Notes: a model not told the origin generated them from the sequence alone. 64,000 nt of DNA from Halomonas sp. 'Soap Lake #6' (GCF_003031405.1 NZ_CP020469.1:2604001-2668000); one strand, 5' to 3'; counted from the first letter of the stretch, positions 44,635 to 52,189 are shown. Numbers and translations: made by a program.

Positions 44635-45075
44635 ATGGGTACCATCAACGTTAGTTCTGAAGCGGTCGAGCGTGCTATTACCGATTTGCTCAACAAGGGA
44701 GAGAACCTCACTGCCCCGATGAAGAGCATCGGTGAAGAGATGATCAACCGCACCCAGCAACGCTTCCGCGATAAAGAAGCCCCGGACGGCAGCGCCTGGC
44801 AAGACAACTCCCCAGTCACTGAAAAGCGCAAAGGCCACGGGCGTGTGCTGGAAGGCGAAAGCAACGAGCTATCAAAGCAGTTCAGCTACTCAGCCGCTAG
44901 CGACAGCGTCGAATGGGGTAGCTTGATGGTCTACGCCGCCATGCAGAACTACGGCGGTACCAAAGCCGAGTTCCCTCACCTCTGGGGTGATATCCCCGGC
45001 CGTGAATTTGTTGGCGTGAGTGATGACGACGAAGACGAAGTGCTGGGCATCCTCGCCGACCACCTAAGCCTCTAA
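44635..45075 (+). CDS. virion morphogenesis protein (Mu gpG-like)
   Basis: 146 residues of the phage virion morphogenesis/tail completion family. Typical: MKSIGEEMINRTQQRFRDKEAPDG and the closing GDIPGREFVGVSDDDEDEVL. In Mu, gpG follows gpF and is needed for head-tail assembly. AGGAGAG lies before the ATG. A 168-bp non-coding stretch with two hairpins separates it from the following cargo genes. Confidence 0.88.
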   Translation: MGTINVSSEAVERAITDLLNKGENLTAPMKSIGEEMINRTQQRFRDKEAPDGSAWQDNSPVTEKRKGHGRVLEGESNELSKQFSYSAASDSVEWGSLMVYAAMQNYGGTKAEFPHLWGDIPGREFVGVSDDDEDEVLGILADHLSL

Positions 45076-45101
45076 CCGCCATCCCGCAACGTGCCCCTGT
45101 A

Positions 45102-45118
45102 AGCGCCGCTAAGGCGCT
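45102..45118. terminator. hairpin 1 after the gpG gene
   Basis: AGCGCC and GGCGCT pair around GCTAA. No T run follows, so on its own it is weak. Confidence 0.4.
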
Positions 45119-45151
45119 ACCCGCTACGCTGGCCTAGCTTTTCCCGGCAAG

Positions 45152-45166
45152 GCGGGTTAGACCCGC
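45152..45166 (+). terminator. hairpin 2 after the gpG gene
   Basis: GCGGGT and ACCCGC pair around TAG and are followed by GTTAGATTTCTAT. Probably reduces read-through between the head genes and the cargo module. Confidence 0.45.
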
Positions 45167-45190
45167 GTTAGATTTCTATATTCACCTTTA

Positions 45191-45218
45191 TTCGCATTCA
45201 GGTTACGCTCTTTATAAT
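45191..45218 (+). promoter_or_regulatory. sigma-70 promoter of the cargo module
   Basis: TTCGCA (4 of 6), 16 bp, then a perfect TATAAT. It directs transcription of the 326- and 185-codon genes independently of the late phage activator. Confidence 0.7.
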
Positions 45219-45234
45219 TAGAAAATTAACCTGA
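45198..45234. promoter_or_regulatory. operator-like inverted repeat around the cargo promoter
   Basis: TCAGGTTA and TAACCTGA form a perfect 8-bp inverted repeat 21 bp apart that brackets the TATAAT box. A copy with one mismatch, ACAGGTTA, lies at 28974 in the immunity region. Confidence 0.5.
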
Positions 45235-45243
45235 GGAAAAAAA

Positions 45244-46224
45244 ATGGGACGTAGGGCCACCAAGCGCATTCATTATGTAAGAGCGGTATATAACGAAGGC
45301 TACGCTCCGGAACGTTCTTTTTCCGATATGGTTCGTGAAATTCTTACTAGAAGCGCTTCAGTAGCTGCTACGGAAATATATACAGAGTCGCTTGGTACGA
45401 TAGCCATACGTGAAAAACACTCGAATTGGAAAGACCCTAAATTTCCCATTCTCCTCGCTTTAGGAGCGGGTACTGCGAATGAAAAAATGTCAACGATGGG
45501 TATTGGGGTACAAACAGATGTAGATCAAGACGGAGCAGAACGCCCCCCTCAACAACGAGCGTTCAAGACGGCAGATGCATTTGTTTTAATTGATGGTTTC
45601 GATCTTTTGGTGTGTACCGATGGAGCAATGAGGGGTTACAAATCAGTTTGGTATTACCTTGCAAACCTTTTCGACAAATATTCTCTAGATCCTAAGGAGC
45701 AGGCTTTCGATCTACAGCCTCGCTCTAATCAAGTAAGCGTGGAAACAGTCAGCAATGAAGGCGTGAAATTCATTGAACTGTCCGGAGTTCTTTATCAGTC
45801 CACCAATGCGCCAGCGAAAAAGAATACGTTCGCAGAAAATATTTTTGGTCGATTAACCGATGATCTACAAGGCTGGTTAGAAGGTAGCTTGCCAAAGAAA
45901 GACAGGAATATCGCATCAGACCAGTGGGCTGAAATGAACATCACCACTACGATAAAGCCTACGGGTGGAAAGAAAGCTGAGCCTGTACTGCTGGAGTCTA
46001 TGAAAAGGGCCAGCTTGGAAATGCTTGAAGACGTGCCTGGCACCCTAGACATTACACTTATTACAAAAGAAGGCAATAAGGTCACTCCTATGGACGTAAC
46101 GCTTTCTAAAACATTTCAAATTACGCGCCGTCAGGCTCGTAATGACCTCGCTACCTTTGATGTGTGGGCAGAGCTGGAAAATTATAGAGCTGAATTAATT
46201 GAGCGGAAAGCATGGCGAAAATAG
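45244..46224 (+). CDS. soluble protein of the two-gene cargo module, unknown
   Basis: 326 residues, mixed alpha/beta, no membrane segment or signal peptide. I do not recognise a family. The N-terminal 25 residues are basic and could bind nucleic acid. The C-terminal 70 residues have alternating strands (GTLDITLITKEGNKVTPMDVTLSK) and end in a helical Glu/Arg segment. GAGGA before the ATG. GC content is clearly lower than in the head genes. The next gene, a 4-helix membrane protein, overlaps by 13 bases. Together with its own promoter this suggests expression in the lysogen, like lambda RexA-RexB, but sequence homology is not claimed. Confidence 0.6.
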   Translation: MGRRATKRIHYVRAVYNEGYAPERSFSDMVREILTRSASVAATEIYTESLGTIAIREKHSNWKDPKFPILLALGAGTANEKMSTMGIGVQTDVDQDGAERPPQQRAFKTADAFVLIDGFDLLVCTDGAMRGYKSVWYYLANLFDKYSLDPKEQAFDLQPRSNQVSVETVSNEGVKFIELSGVLYQSTNAPAKKNTFAENIFGRLTDDLQGWLEGSLPKKDRNIASDQWAEMNITTTIKPTGGKKAEPVLLESMKRASLEMLEDVPGTLDITLITKEGNKVTPMDVTLSKTFQITRRQARNDLATFDVWAELENYRAELIERKAWRK

Positions 46225-46769
46225 TAGAGCTACTCAAAAAACCTGCAGCAATGAAGCGCATCGGGGGACTTCTAGCATCATTAGTTATTTCCTTCGTAGC
46301 TGCTTGGCTGCTGCAGCCTAAGTTCCACGATAACAGTGGCGCTATGAGTACGCTTGTAACCGTTTTCTCGATCCTAGCTGGCTTCCTAATCGCTGTAATC
46401 GCACTGGTAGCTGACGAACGTGCGCTAGTTGGAAAAAGCTCTCGTCATGATAAGTTCTACTTGGTCCAAATTAAGAATGAGCTAATTGGACACCGGTACC
46501 TTTTCTACACTTACCTATTCATTCTTGGACTCGCGTTTATCGTTTCACTGAAAATTGACTGGCCTAATTGTTATCAGAAATACAGTGAACTGGCCTTGCT
46601 CACTTTGGCGTGCCATGCCCTGCTGCGCTCTTTCTTTTTACCAGGGTGCTTATCACGGAAATACTTGGAAATTCTCGAAAAAAATATTGCGCAAAAAGAA
46701 GCACAAGAACAGGAAAGGGATAAACGTGCACGCAACTTACCTGATGATGAATCGAACCGTCCCGATTAA
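46212..46769 (+). CDS. four-helix membrane protein of the cargo module, unknown
   Basis: 185 residues with four predicted membrane segments at about 17-34 (IGGLLASLVISFVAAWLL), 45-67 (VFSILAGFLIAVIALVA), 96-112 (FYTYLFILGLAFIVSL) and 123-142, and a charged cytosolic tail (EKNIAQKEAQEQERDKRA). This topology is that of membrane effectors in two-gene exclusion or abortive-infection systems, such as RexB. No sequence family recognised. It overlaps the 326-codon gene by 13 bases, so both are made together. Low GC and rare codons (ATA, AGA) mark recent acquisition. Confidence 0.6.
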   Translation: MAKIVELLKKPAAMKRIGGLLASLVISFVAAWLLQPKFHDNSGAMSTLVTVFSILAGFLIAVIALVADERALVGKSSRHDKFYLVQIKNELIGHRYLFYTYLFILGLAFIVSLKIDWPNCYQKYSELALLTLACHALLRSFFLPGCLSRKYLEILEKNIAQKEAQEQERDKRARNLPDDESNRPD

Positions 46770-46777
46770 TACCTCCA

Positions 46778-46795
46778 AAAACTCCTAAAGCGCTT
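46778..46795 (+). promoter_or_regulatory. late-promoter-like motif upstream of the protease gene
   Basis: AAAACTCCTAAAGCGCTT, 17 of 18 identical to the motif upstream of the endolysin gene at 38383. Likely restarts late transcription after the cargo module. Confidence 0.6.
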
Positions 46796-46816
46796 TAAAT
46801 CCACGCCCTGCCCTAA

Positions 46817-46834
46817 GCCCCCGATCATGGGGGC
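46817..46834 (+). promoter_or_regulatory. hairpin covering the ribosome site of the protease gene
   Basis: GCCCCC and GGGGGC pair around GATCAT and end directly before the ATG at 46835. The G run is the only purine-rich stretch that could serve as ribosome site, so folding would limit translation. Confidence 0.5.
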
Positions 46835-47950
46835 ATGACTACACAAAGCCTTCAAACAAAGCCCCGCGCAATTCAAGTCGCCGCCTGCGCTCTCCGAGTG
46901 CAGATCACCGACGACAAAACGCGCCTGATGCCATCCGGTACGTTCCATGCGCCGCGTGGGGCTGCGGCAGGCACTGGCCCTTGGCATCTCAATGCCGAAT
47001 CCGCTCAAGCGATTATCCAACTGGCCGCTGCGCGCAGTACCGACATCGCCATCGACTACGAACACCAGATTCTCTACTCAGAAACGAACGGCAAGCCCGC
47101 GCCCGCGTCTGGCTGGGTCGACCCGCGCTCGCTTGAATGGCGCGAAGATGGTTTGTACGGCTCTGTCGCCTGGACAGCCGCCGCCCGAGCCCAGATTGCC
47201 GAAGGCCCCAATGGCGAGCCGCCAGCCTATCGCTACCTCTCCCCCGTATTCCCGTATGACGCCAACGGTGTGCCGTTAGACCTATTACACCTGGCGTTAA
47301 CAAACACCCCAGCCATTGATGAGGGCGCGGCACAGCTTGCCGCTGCTCGGATGGCGATTACCCATGACGTCAATGATGACGACCAGGAGATCGACACCGT
47401 GAAACGTGAGCAACTGATTAAAACCCTTGGCTTGGCCGCTGAAGCAACCGATGAGCAGATCGACACTGCCATTGCTGCATTGAAAGCTGCCCAGGCCGAT
47501 GCCGAAGCCTTTCGGACAGCACTAGGTGCCAAAGACGACGCGAAGCCAGCGGAAGCCGTCGCAGCCCTTAAAGCGTCAACCGCTACCGCTGCCCCAGACA
47601 TGACCCAGTTCGTGCCCGTAGCCGTGTATCAAGAAACCACCCAGCAGCTAGCGGCCCTGAAAGCCAACAGCAACACCGCCGAGCTGGACGCATTGATCAA
47701 AGAAGGCTTGGACGATGGCCGCATTCCTGGTCAAGCCACAGCCGATTGGTTGCGCGTTCAAGGAATCGCCGCCTGCAAAGCACATCTGGAAGGCGCACCC
47801 AGCATTGCCGCGCTCAAGGCCACGCAAACACAGGGCAAGCCCCCGGAAAACACCAAAGCGAAAGACGGTGAACTGACCGAGGCAGAGCTAGCGGTATGCA
47901 AATTTACGGGGCTGACCGCCGAGCAGTACCGCGCAGCGAACCCCGCGTAA
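46835..47950 (+). CDS. phage head protease and scaffold (Mu gpI-like)
   Basis: 371 residues. The first about 160 form the Mu I-type protease (PSGTFHAPRG, DIAIDYEHQILYSETNG, YRYLSPVFPYD, HLALTNTPAID), which matures the prohead. The remainder is a helical, Ala/Glu-rich scaffold (DEQIDTAIAALKAAQADAEAF) that in Mu is also produced separately from an internal start (gpZ). The ATG directly abuts a hairpin. A late-promoter-like motif lies 40 bp upstream. Next come decoration and capsid genes. Confidence 0.9.
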   Translation: MTTQSLQTKPRAIQVAACALRVQITDDKTRLMPSGTFHAPRGAAAGTGPWHLNAESAQAIIQLAAARSTDIAIDYEHQILYSETNGKPAPASGWVDPRSLEWREDGLYGSVAWTAAARAQIAEGPNGEPPAYRYLSPVFPYDANGVPLDLLHLALTNTPAIDEGAAQLAAARMAITHDVNDDDQEIDTVKREQLIKTLGLAAEATDEQIDTAIAALKAAQADAEAFRTALGAKDDAKPAEAVAALKASTATAAPDMTQFVPVAVYQETTQQLAALKANSNTAELDALIKEGLDDGRIPGQATADWLRVQGIAACKAHLEGAPSIAALKATQTQGKPPENTKAKDGELTEAELAVCKFTGLTAEQYRAANPA

Positions 47951-47986
47951 CGACGGCTCCCACTAAACCCGTAAGAGGATATCACC

Positions 47987-48415
47987 GTGGCTCTTAGCAA
48001 AAACCGCAATACGCCGTACCGCCATAACACCAACCGTAGCTACCCCTTGGCAGCCAGTGCCGTGGTGTTTGCAGGCGGCATCGTGGCCCTGGCCGCCAGT
48101 GGTTTTGTGGCTGCTGGTTCCACCGCGACCGGCTTGGTGGCTGTTGGTGTGGCCACGCACTACCAGGACAACACCACCGGCGATGCTGGCGACCAACATG
48201 TAAACGTAAAAGTCGGTTGCTTTGCCTTTGATAACTCCGCAGAGGCAGATGAGATCACCACCGCTGATGTGGGCAAGCCTTGCTACCTGGTAGACGACCA
48301 CACCGTCGCCAAAACCGATGGCGAGGCGGCTCGCTCCCTCGCTGGAATCATCGACGGCGTAGACGACTTTGGCGTGTGGGTAGCCATCGACCCCACCTCC
48401 GGCGTCTACCTGTAA
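47987..48415 (+). CDS. head decoration-like protein
   Basis: 142 residues, Gly/Ala/Val-rich beta protein located between the protease and the major capsid gene, as capsid cement proteins are. Typical segments are VVFAGGIVALAASGFVAAGS, FAFDNSAEADEITTADVGKPCYLVDDHTVAKT and GVWVAID. Homologues in B3-like phages are annotated as structural proteins. It probably trims and stabilises the capsid. AGAGGAT precedes the GTG start at 47987. Confidence 0.78.
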   Translation: MALSKNRNTPYRHNTNRSYPLAASAVVFAGGIVALAASGFVAAGSTATGLVAVGVATHYQDNTTGDAGDQHVNVKVGCFAFDNSAEADEITTADVGKPCYLVDDHTVAKTDGEAARSLAGIIDGVDDFGVWVAIDPTSGVYL

Positions 48416-48456
48416 CGCCCCATTAACGGCCCGCTTGGCCCAAGAGGATAGCAACC

Positions 48457-49362
48457 ATGGATTTAAATAACGCCAACCTGAACGCTCTGTTCAAGGCCTA
48501 CAAGGCCAACTTCCAGCAAGGCTTTGACTCTGTCGGCGACGCGGGCAGCGTGTATGAACAGTTCTGCACCGTCGTGACCAGCACCACCGCTGTGGAAGTG
48601 TACCCATGGCTGAAAGCCTTGCCGCGTATGCGTGAGTGGTTGGGCGACCGTGTTATTCACGGCCTGGAAGGCGCGGACTTCTCGATCAAGAACCGCAAGT
48701 TTGAACTCACCGCAGGCGTTCCTCGCGACAGTATCGAAGACGACACCTACGGCCTGTATGCGCCGGTGTACAAGGAGTTTGGCCGATCAAGCCGAGAGCA
48801 CCCTAACGAAATCGCCGTCGAGGTGCTGGCCGCCAACCCGCTCTGTTACGACGGCAAGCGTCTGTTTGCTAATGACCACCCGGTGTTGGATGCCAAAAAT
48901 AAGGTCGTAGGCGTTTCCAACGATATGGGGGGCAACGGCGCGGCATGGTACGTGATGGACTTAACCCGCGCCATCAAGCCGATGGTATTTCAGAAGCGTC
49001 GTGACTATGACTTCCGCGCCCTGACCAATTTGAACGACACCCAGGTCTTCATGACCGACAACTTCCTCATGGGCGTAGATGCCCGTGTGAATGCCGGTGC
49101 AGGCCTGTGGCAACTGGTTGTGCGCTCCAACCAGCCGTTCAACGCAGAGAACTATGAGCTAGCTCGCAAGAAACTCCAGGACTTGAAAGGCGACCATGAG
49201 CGTCCACTGGCCCTGCGCCACAGCCACACCATGGTGCCCAGCAACATGGAAGGTCCAGCACGCCGGGTACTCACCAACGCCATGAACGAGGCAGGCGCGA
49301 CCAACGAATGGGCGAACACCTCTCAGCTCATCATGAACCCCTGGCTGCCCAGCGCTGCATAA
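48457..49362 (+). CDS. major capsid protein (Mu gpT-like)
   Basis: 301 residues of the Mu gpT family. Conserved: NLNALFKAYKANFQQGFD, YPWLKALPRMREWLGDRVIHGL, KNRKFELTAGVPRDSIEDDTYGLY and ADNFLMGVDARVNAG-like DNFLMGVDARVNAG. It builds the icosahedral shell. AGAGGAT lies before the ATG. It should be the most highly expressed late gene. Confidence 0.94.
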   Translation: MDLNNANLNALFKAYKANFQQGFDSVGDAGSVYEQFCTVVTSTTAVEVYPWLKALPRMREWLGDRVIHGLEGADFSIKNRKFELTAGVPRDSIEDDTYGLYAPVYKEFGRSSREHPNEIAVEVLAANPLCYDGKRLFANDHPVLDAKNKVVGVSNDMGGNGAAWYVMDLTRAIKPMVFQKRRDYDFRALTNLNDTQVFMTDNFLMGVDARVNAGAGLWQLVVRSNQPFNAENYELARKKLQDLKGDHERPLALRHSHTMVPSNMEGPARRVLTNAMNEAGATNEWANTSQLIMNPWLPSAA

Positions 49363-49386
49363 GCCTGGCTAACGGAGGCCTAACCC

Positions 49387-49794
49387 ATGCCCTACTGCAC
49401 GAAAGCGGATCTCATCGAACGCTTTGGCGAAGACGAACTGCGCGCCATTGCCCACGACGCCAGCGGTGAGATTGATGACGCAGCCGTCGACCGCGCCTGC
49501 GACGACGCCAGCGGTGAGATTGATGGCTACGTGAGTGCGGCGGGCTACCCCGTGCCGCTGTCGCCTGTACCGCGCATCGTGATAGCCAATACGTGTGATA
49601 TCGCCCGCTACCGGCTTTACGACGAGCACGCCACCGACCAGGTGCAGAAGCGCTACGACGACGCGGTGAAGTTCCTGAAAAGCGTCTCGCGGGGTGAAGT
49701 GCGCCTGGGTATATCAAGCGGTGCCGCCAGTAGCAGCGCGGGCAGCGTGCAAATGAACTCAGGCCGCCAGGTGTTTAACGGCGGCGGATTTTAG
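49387..49794 (+). CDS. head-tail connector, DUF1320 (Mu gp36-like)
   Basis: 135 residues. MPYCTKADLIERFGEDELRAIA and CDIARYRLYDEHATDQVQKRYDDAVKFL are typical of DUF1320 (gp36), which attaches below the portal. An in-frame duplication of 24 bases gives DDASGEID twice within 16 residues. The C terminus is Gly/Ser-rich. GGAGGC precedes the ATG. Confidence 0.88.
   Translation: MPYCTKADLIERFGEDELRAIAHDASGEIDDAAVDRACDDASGEIDGYVSAAGYPVPLSPVPRIVIANTCDIARYRLYDEHATDQVQKRYDDAVKFLKSVSRGEVRLGISSGAASSSAGSVQMNSGRQVFNGGGF
49454..49525 (+). repeat. 24-bp in-frame direct repeat in the DUF1320 gene
   Basis: Identical 24-base copies at 49454-49477 and 49502-49525, 48 bases apart, each encoding DDASGEID-like residues. 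Confidence 0.9.
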
Positions 49795-49803
49795 GAGATG
49801 GCC

Positions 49804-50073
49804 ATGAGTGCCAAACAGACCACGAAAAAAGCACCACCGGTGCCGCGTGCCGATGTAACGGTGCGGGTAAAAACCAAAACGCCAGGCGTAAAGCGCCAGG
49901 TGTGCGGCGTCATCTTCGGCAACGAATGGAAGCGCCTGGTGCTAGATGACAAAGGCAGCGCCTACAAAGCGCTCACCCGTGATCCGGCCATTGTGATGGA
50001 GCGACTACCGGATGAGCCGCTGGCCGCTGACACGTCGCCCAGCCTGCCCAGCAAAGAGAAAGAGGCCAAGTAA
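49804..50073 (+). CDS. small phage structural-region protein
   Basis: 89 residues, basic N terminus and Pro/Ser/Lys-rich C terminus around a short conserved core (VCGVIFGNEWKRLVLDDKGSAYKALTRDP). The position between the connector and the tail-terminator genes matches small conserved proteins of B3-like phages. ATG 49804 is preferred because AGGAG is 6 bases upstream; an ATG at 49798 would directly abut that site. Function unknown. Confidence 0.7.
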   Translation: MSAKQTTKKAPPVPRADVTVRVKTKTPGVKRQVCGVIFGNEWKRLVLDDKGSAYKALTRDPAIVMERLPDEPLAADTSPSLPSKEKEAK

Positions 50074-50474
50074 TGCTCTCGCTCGCGCCGTGGTTAGCCC
50101 GGTTAAACGCCTTGGACGGCCCCAGGGTGCAGCTAGCCGCTGATGTGGACGCTGCTCAAAATGCCAAGCAGAACCCCAGCAGAATGCTGGTGCTAGGGCG
50201 TGACAACGTCACACACCATGACATGAGCAACGGAGCCGATCACCTCGTTAAGCCCGAGGTGCTGCTCGTCACCGGCATACAGCGCCGCAATTTGCCGCTG
50301 GGTAATACCGACGATGAGCTGACGCTACTGCGCAAGCCTATGCTGAACAGCTTGATCAACTGGGTACCAGAAGACTGCGACAGCGCCATCAAGTGGCAGC
50401 GCGGCCAAATCCTAGCCCTCAAAAGTCACGCCCTTTTCTGGGTCGACGTATTTACCACTGAATACCGGTGGTAG
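50073..50474 (+). CDS. tail terminator-like protein (Mu gp37 position)
   Basis: 133 residues, alpha/beta, encoded between the connector genes and the tail tube gene, where tail terminator/completion proteins occur. The closing LKSHALFWVDVFTTEYRW is conserved-looking and beta-rich. Functional call is mainly positional. It begins on the overlapping TAATG of the preceding gene. Confidence 0.65.
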   Translation: MLSLAPWLARLNALDGPRVQLAADVDAAQNAKQNPSRMLVLGRDNVTHHDMSNGADHLVKPEVLLVTGIQRRNLPLGNTDDELTLLRKPMLNSLINWVPEDCDSAIKWQRGQILALKSHALFWVDVFTTEYRW

Positions 50475-50485
50475 GAGAACGAACC

Positions 50486-51421
50486 GTGAGCATGAAGACG
50501 AACCGCCGGGCGCTCATCGTCGCCCTGGAAACTGAATACAACGATGGCACTACCACGCCAGAAGCGGCTAGCGATGCTGTTCTAGCGCGTGAAATCAGTA
50601 CTACGCCATTGGCGGGTAACAACATCGACCGTACCTATGTACGCCCCTACTACGGTAACTCCCCCCAAGCACCAGGCGAAAAGCACGTGCAAGTGCAGGT
50701 AGAGGTGGAATTGAACACCAGCGGTACGGTAGGCACGCCGCCACCGTGGGGCAAAATGCTGCGCGCCTGCGGCTGGAGCGAAGTGATCGTTGAAGGCGAA
50801 AGCGTCACGTATAGCCCAGTGTCTGAAAACGAAGACAGCTGCGTGTTCTTCGCCCACATGGACGGCAACCTGCACAAAGGGCGCGGTGCTCACGGTACCC
50901 CAGAGTTCACCCTCAACGGCAACAGCATCCCGGTCATTCGCTTCACGCTATCCGGCCTCATTAGTCCTGTGACAGCAGAGGAACTGCCCAACGTTACGTT
51001 GACCCAGTGGAAGAAAGCCCTGGTGGTCAATAGCACCAATACCGAGAACATGAGCTTGATGGGTGCGGGCGTCCCATTCAGCCAGTTCAGCCTGAACATG
51101 AGCGGCAACGTTGAACACATGTCTGAGATCGTTGGCGGCGCGGATATCGAGATCACTGGTCGTGCGCCATCCGGCACGTTGCAAATTGAAGACCCTGGTG
51201 TCGGCGTTAAGGACTATTTCGAGGTTCACCAAAACGCTGAAACCGGAGTGCTAACGGTCACTCACGGTAAGACAGCAGGCAGCATTATCGAATTCAACAT
51301 GCCCTCTATCGGCATCGATGCACCTACCTATGCCGATGTAAAAGGCAAGCAGATGCTGGGCATTAACTACATGCCCCAGCCGGTCGACGGCAACGACGAA
51401 GTGACCATCGTCGTTAAGTAA
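50486..51421 (+). CDS. tail tube protein
   Basis: 311 residues, beta-rich, with segments typical of long non-contractile tail tubes (RALIVALETEYNDGTTT, VEVELNTSGTVGTPPPWGKMLRACGW, GKQMLGINYMPQPV). It lies just before the tail chaperone and tape measure, the fixed order of siphophages. No sheath gene is found, so the tail should be flexible and non-contractile as in B3 and D3112. GTG at 50486 is chosen with TAGGAG 8 bases before it; an ATG at 50492 is also possible. Confidence 0.85.
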   Translation: MSMKTNRRALIVALETEYNDGTTTPEAASDAVLAREISTTPLAGNNIDRTYVRPYYGNSPQAPGEKHVQVQVEVELNTSGTVGTPPPWGKMLRACGWSEVIVEGESVTYSPVSENEDSCVFFAHMDGNLHKGRGAHGTPEFTLNGNSIPVIRFTLSGLISPVTAEELPNVTLTQWKKALVVNSTNTENMSLMGAGVPFSQFSLNMSGNVEHMSEIVGGADIEITGRAPSGTLQIEDPGVGVKDYFEVHQNAETGVLTVTHGKTAGSIIEFNMPSIGIDAPTYADVKGKQMLGINYMPQPVDGNDEVTIVVK

Positions 51422-51441
51422 GCACAACCTTTAACCACCGT

Positions 51442-51467
51442 TTAACCGCTGAATAAGCAGCGGTTAA
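51442..51467 (+). terminator. perfect 10-bp hairpin after the tail tube gene
   Basis: TTAACCGCTG and CAGCGGTTAA pair around AATAAG. No T run follows, so it more likely sets the mRNA level ratio between the abundant tube and the later tail genes than ends transcription fully. Confidence 0.55.
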
Positions 51468-51491
51468 TGGATCATCACCAGGAGAAATACC

Positions 51492-51827
51492 GTGTCCGAC
51501 AATGTTTATACCGTCAATGTAAACCGCACATATCAATACCCCGTCAACCTCACCGTGTATGACGAAAACGGCAAGGAAAATACCGGCAAGTTCTATGCGA
51601 AATTCAAGATTTTACCGACGGATAAGGGCCGCGAACTGCCCGAAGACACGCTGCTACTCGACAAGGTGTTGGTGGGTGTCAGCAAGATCGCTCTAACTGA
51701 CGACGATGGAAAAGTCCTGGAAGGCGATGAACTGCTGCATGCCGCCAAGAACGATCCTGCAATCAGCGTCGCACTGGTCAGTGCTTACCAGGAGTCCGTC
51801 ACAAAAAAGAACCGTGGGCGAATCTAG
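51492..51827 (+). CDS. tail assembly chaperone, short form (lambda gpG position)
   Basis: 111 residues read in the zero frame, ending at a TAG just beyond a slippery heptamer. It is small and mixed alpha/beta (TVNVNRTYQYPVNLTVYDENG, KFKILPTDKGRELPED). In siphophages the short chaperone and a frameshifted long form coat the tape measure protein during tail assembly and set the ratio of complexes. The GTG start at 51492 follows AGGAGAAA. The last codons include ACA AAA AAG, where ribosomes are expected to slip. Confidence 0.8.
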   Translation: MSDNVYTVNVNRTYQYPVNLTVYDENGKENTGKFYAKFKILPTDKGRELPEDTLLLDKVLVGVSKIALTDDDGKVLEGDELLHAAKNDPAISVALVSAYQESVTKKNRGRI

Positions 51828-52189
51828 TTGACGCAGGCAAGCACTGGGCTGAGGCCAATACGGCTCAGCCCAACTTGGTCAAGGCCGACATCGCAGCCCT
51901 GGGCATCACCCTCGCTGGCGAGCTGGCCGAAGAAGCCGAGGAAGAGGAAGCCGCTCCGGGTCAATTCGAGGTACTGCCCGAAAACTGGGAAGCCGTGCAG
52001 GTATTTGAACGCTGCTCACGCCAGTGGCGATACAAGGGGCTGGATGAGGTGATCGGCCTGGATCTGACACCGGTTATCAGTGTGCTGAGCCTCTACGAGC
52101 TGACCCCAGCAGAGGGGCTTGAGCGGCTGGATCAAGTGCAGTTGATTGAGCGCGGCGCGCTCAGCGTCATGAAGCAACCCCGCAACTAA
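51492..52189 (+). CDS. tail assembly chaperone, long form by programmed -1 frameshift
   Basis: Slippage at A AAA AAG (51803-51809) moves ribosomes into the -1 frame, which is open without a break from 51809 to the stop at 52189. The joined product is 232 residues: 106 from the short form, then 126 starting EPWANLVDAGKHWAEAN. The extension is acidic and helical (ELAEEAEEEEAAPG), as in lambda gpGT-like T domains that bind the tape measure. It ends 18 bases before the tape measure gene. The downstream frame has no good start of its own near the junction, supporting the fusion. Confidence 0.85.
51803..51809 (+). promoter_or_regulatory. -1 ribosomal frameshift site A AAA AAG
   Basis: The heptamer is in the required register: the zero-frame codons are ACA AAA AAG. 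It is the same highly slippery sequence used by E. coli dnaX. The zero-frame stop lies 15 bases further on. Confidence 0.88.
51845..51872 (+). other. hairpin downstream of the frameshift site
   Basis: TGGGCTGAG pairs with CTCAGCCCA, extended by two more pairs with one bulged G, around AATAC. It begins 35 bases after the slippery site, farther than usual for a stimulator, so its role is uncertain. Confidence 0.5.

Noticed and set aside
45244..46769. Cargo pair as a classical toxin-antitoxin system
   Set aside because: Sizes (326 and 185 residues), four membrane helices and lack of known toxin or antitoxin motifs do not fit; an exclusion-type pair is more consistent.
51828..52052. 74-codon frame directly after the short tail chaperone
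   Set aside because: Different frame from the frameshift product, unusual composition, and the -1 frame explains the region fully.
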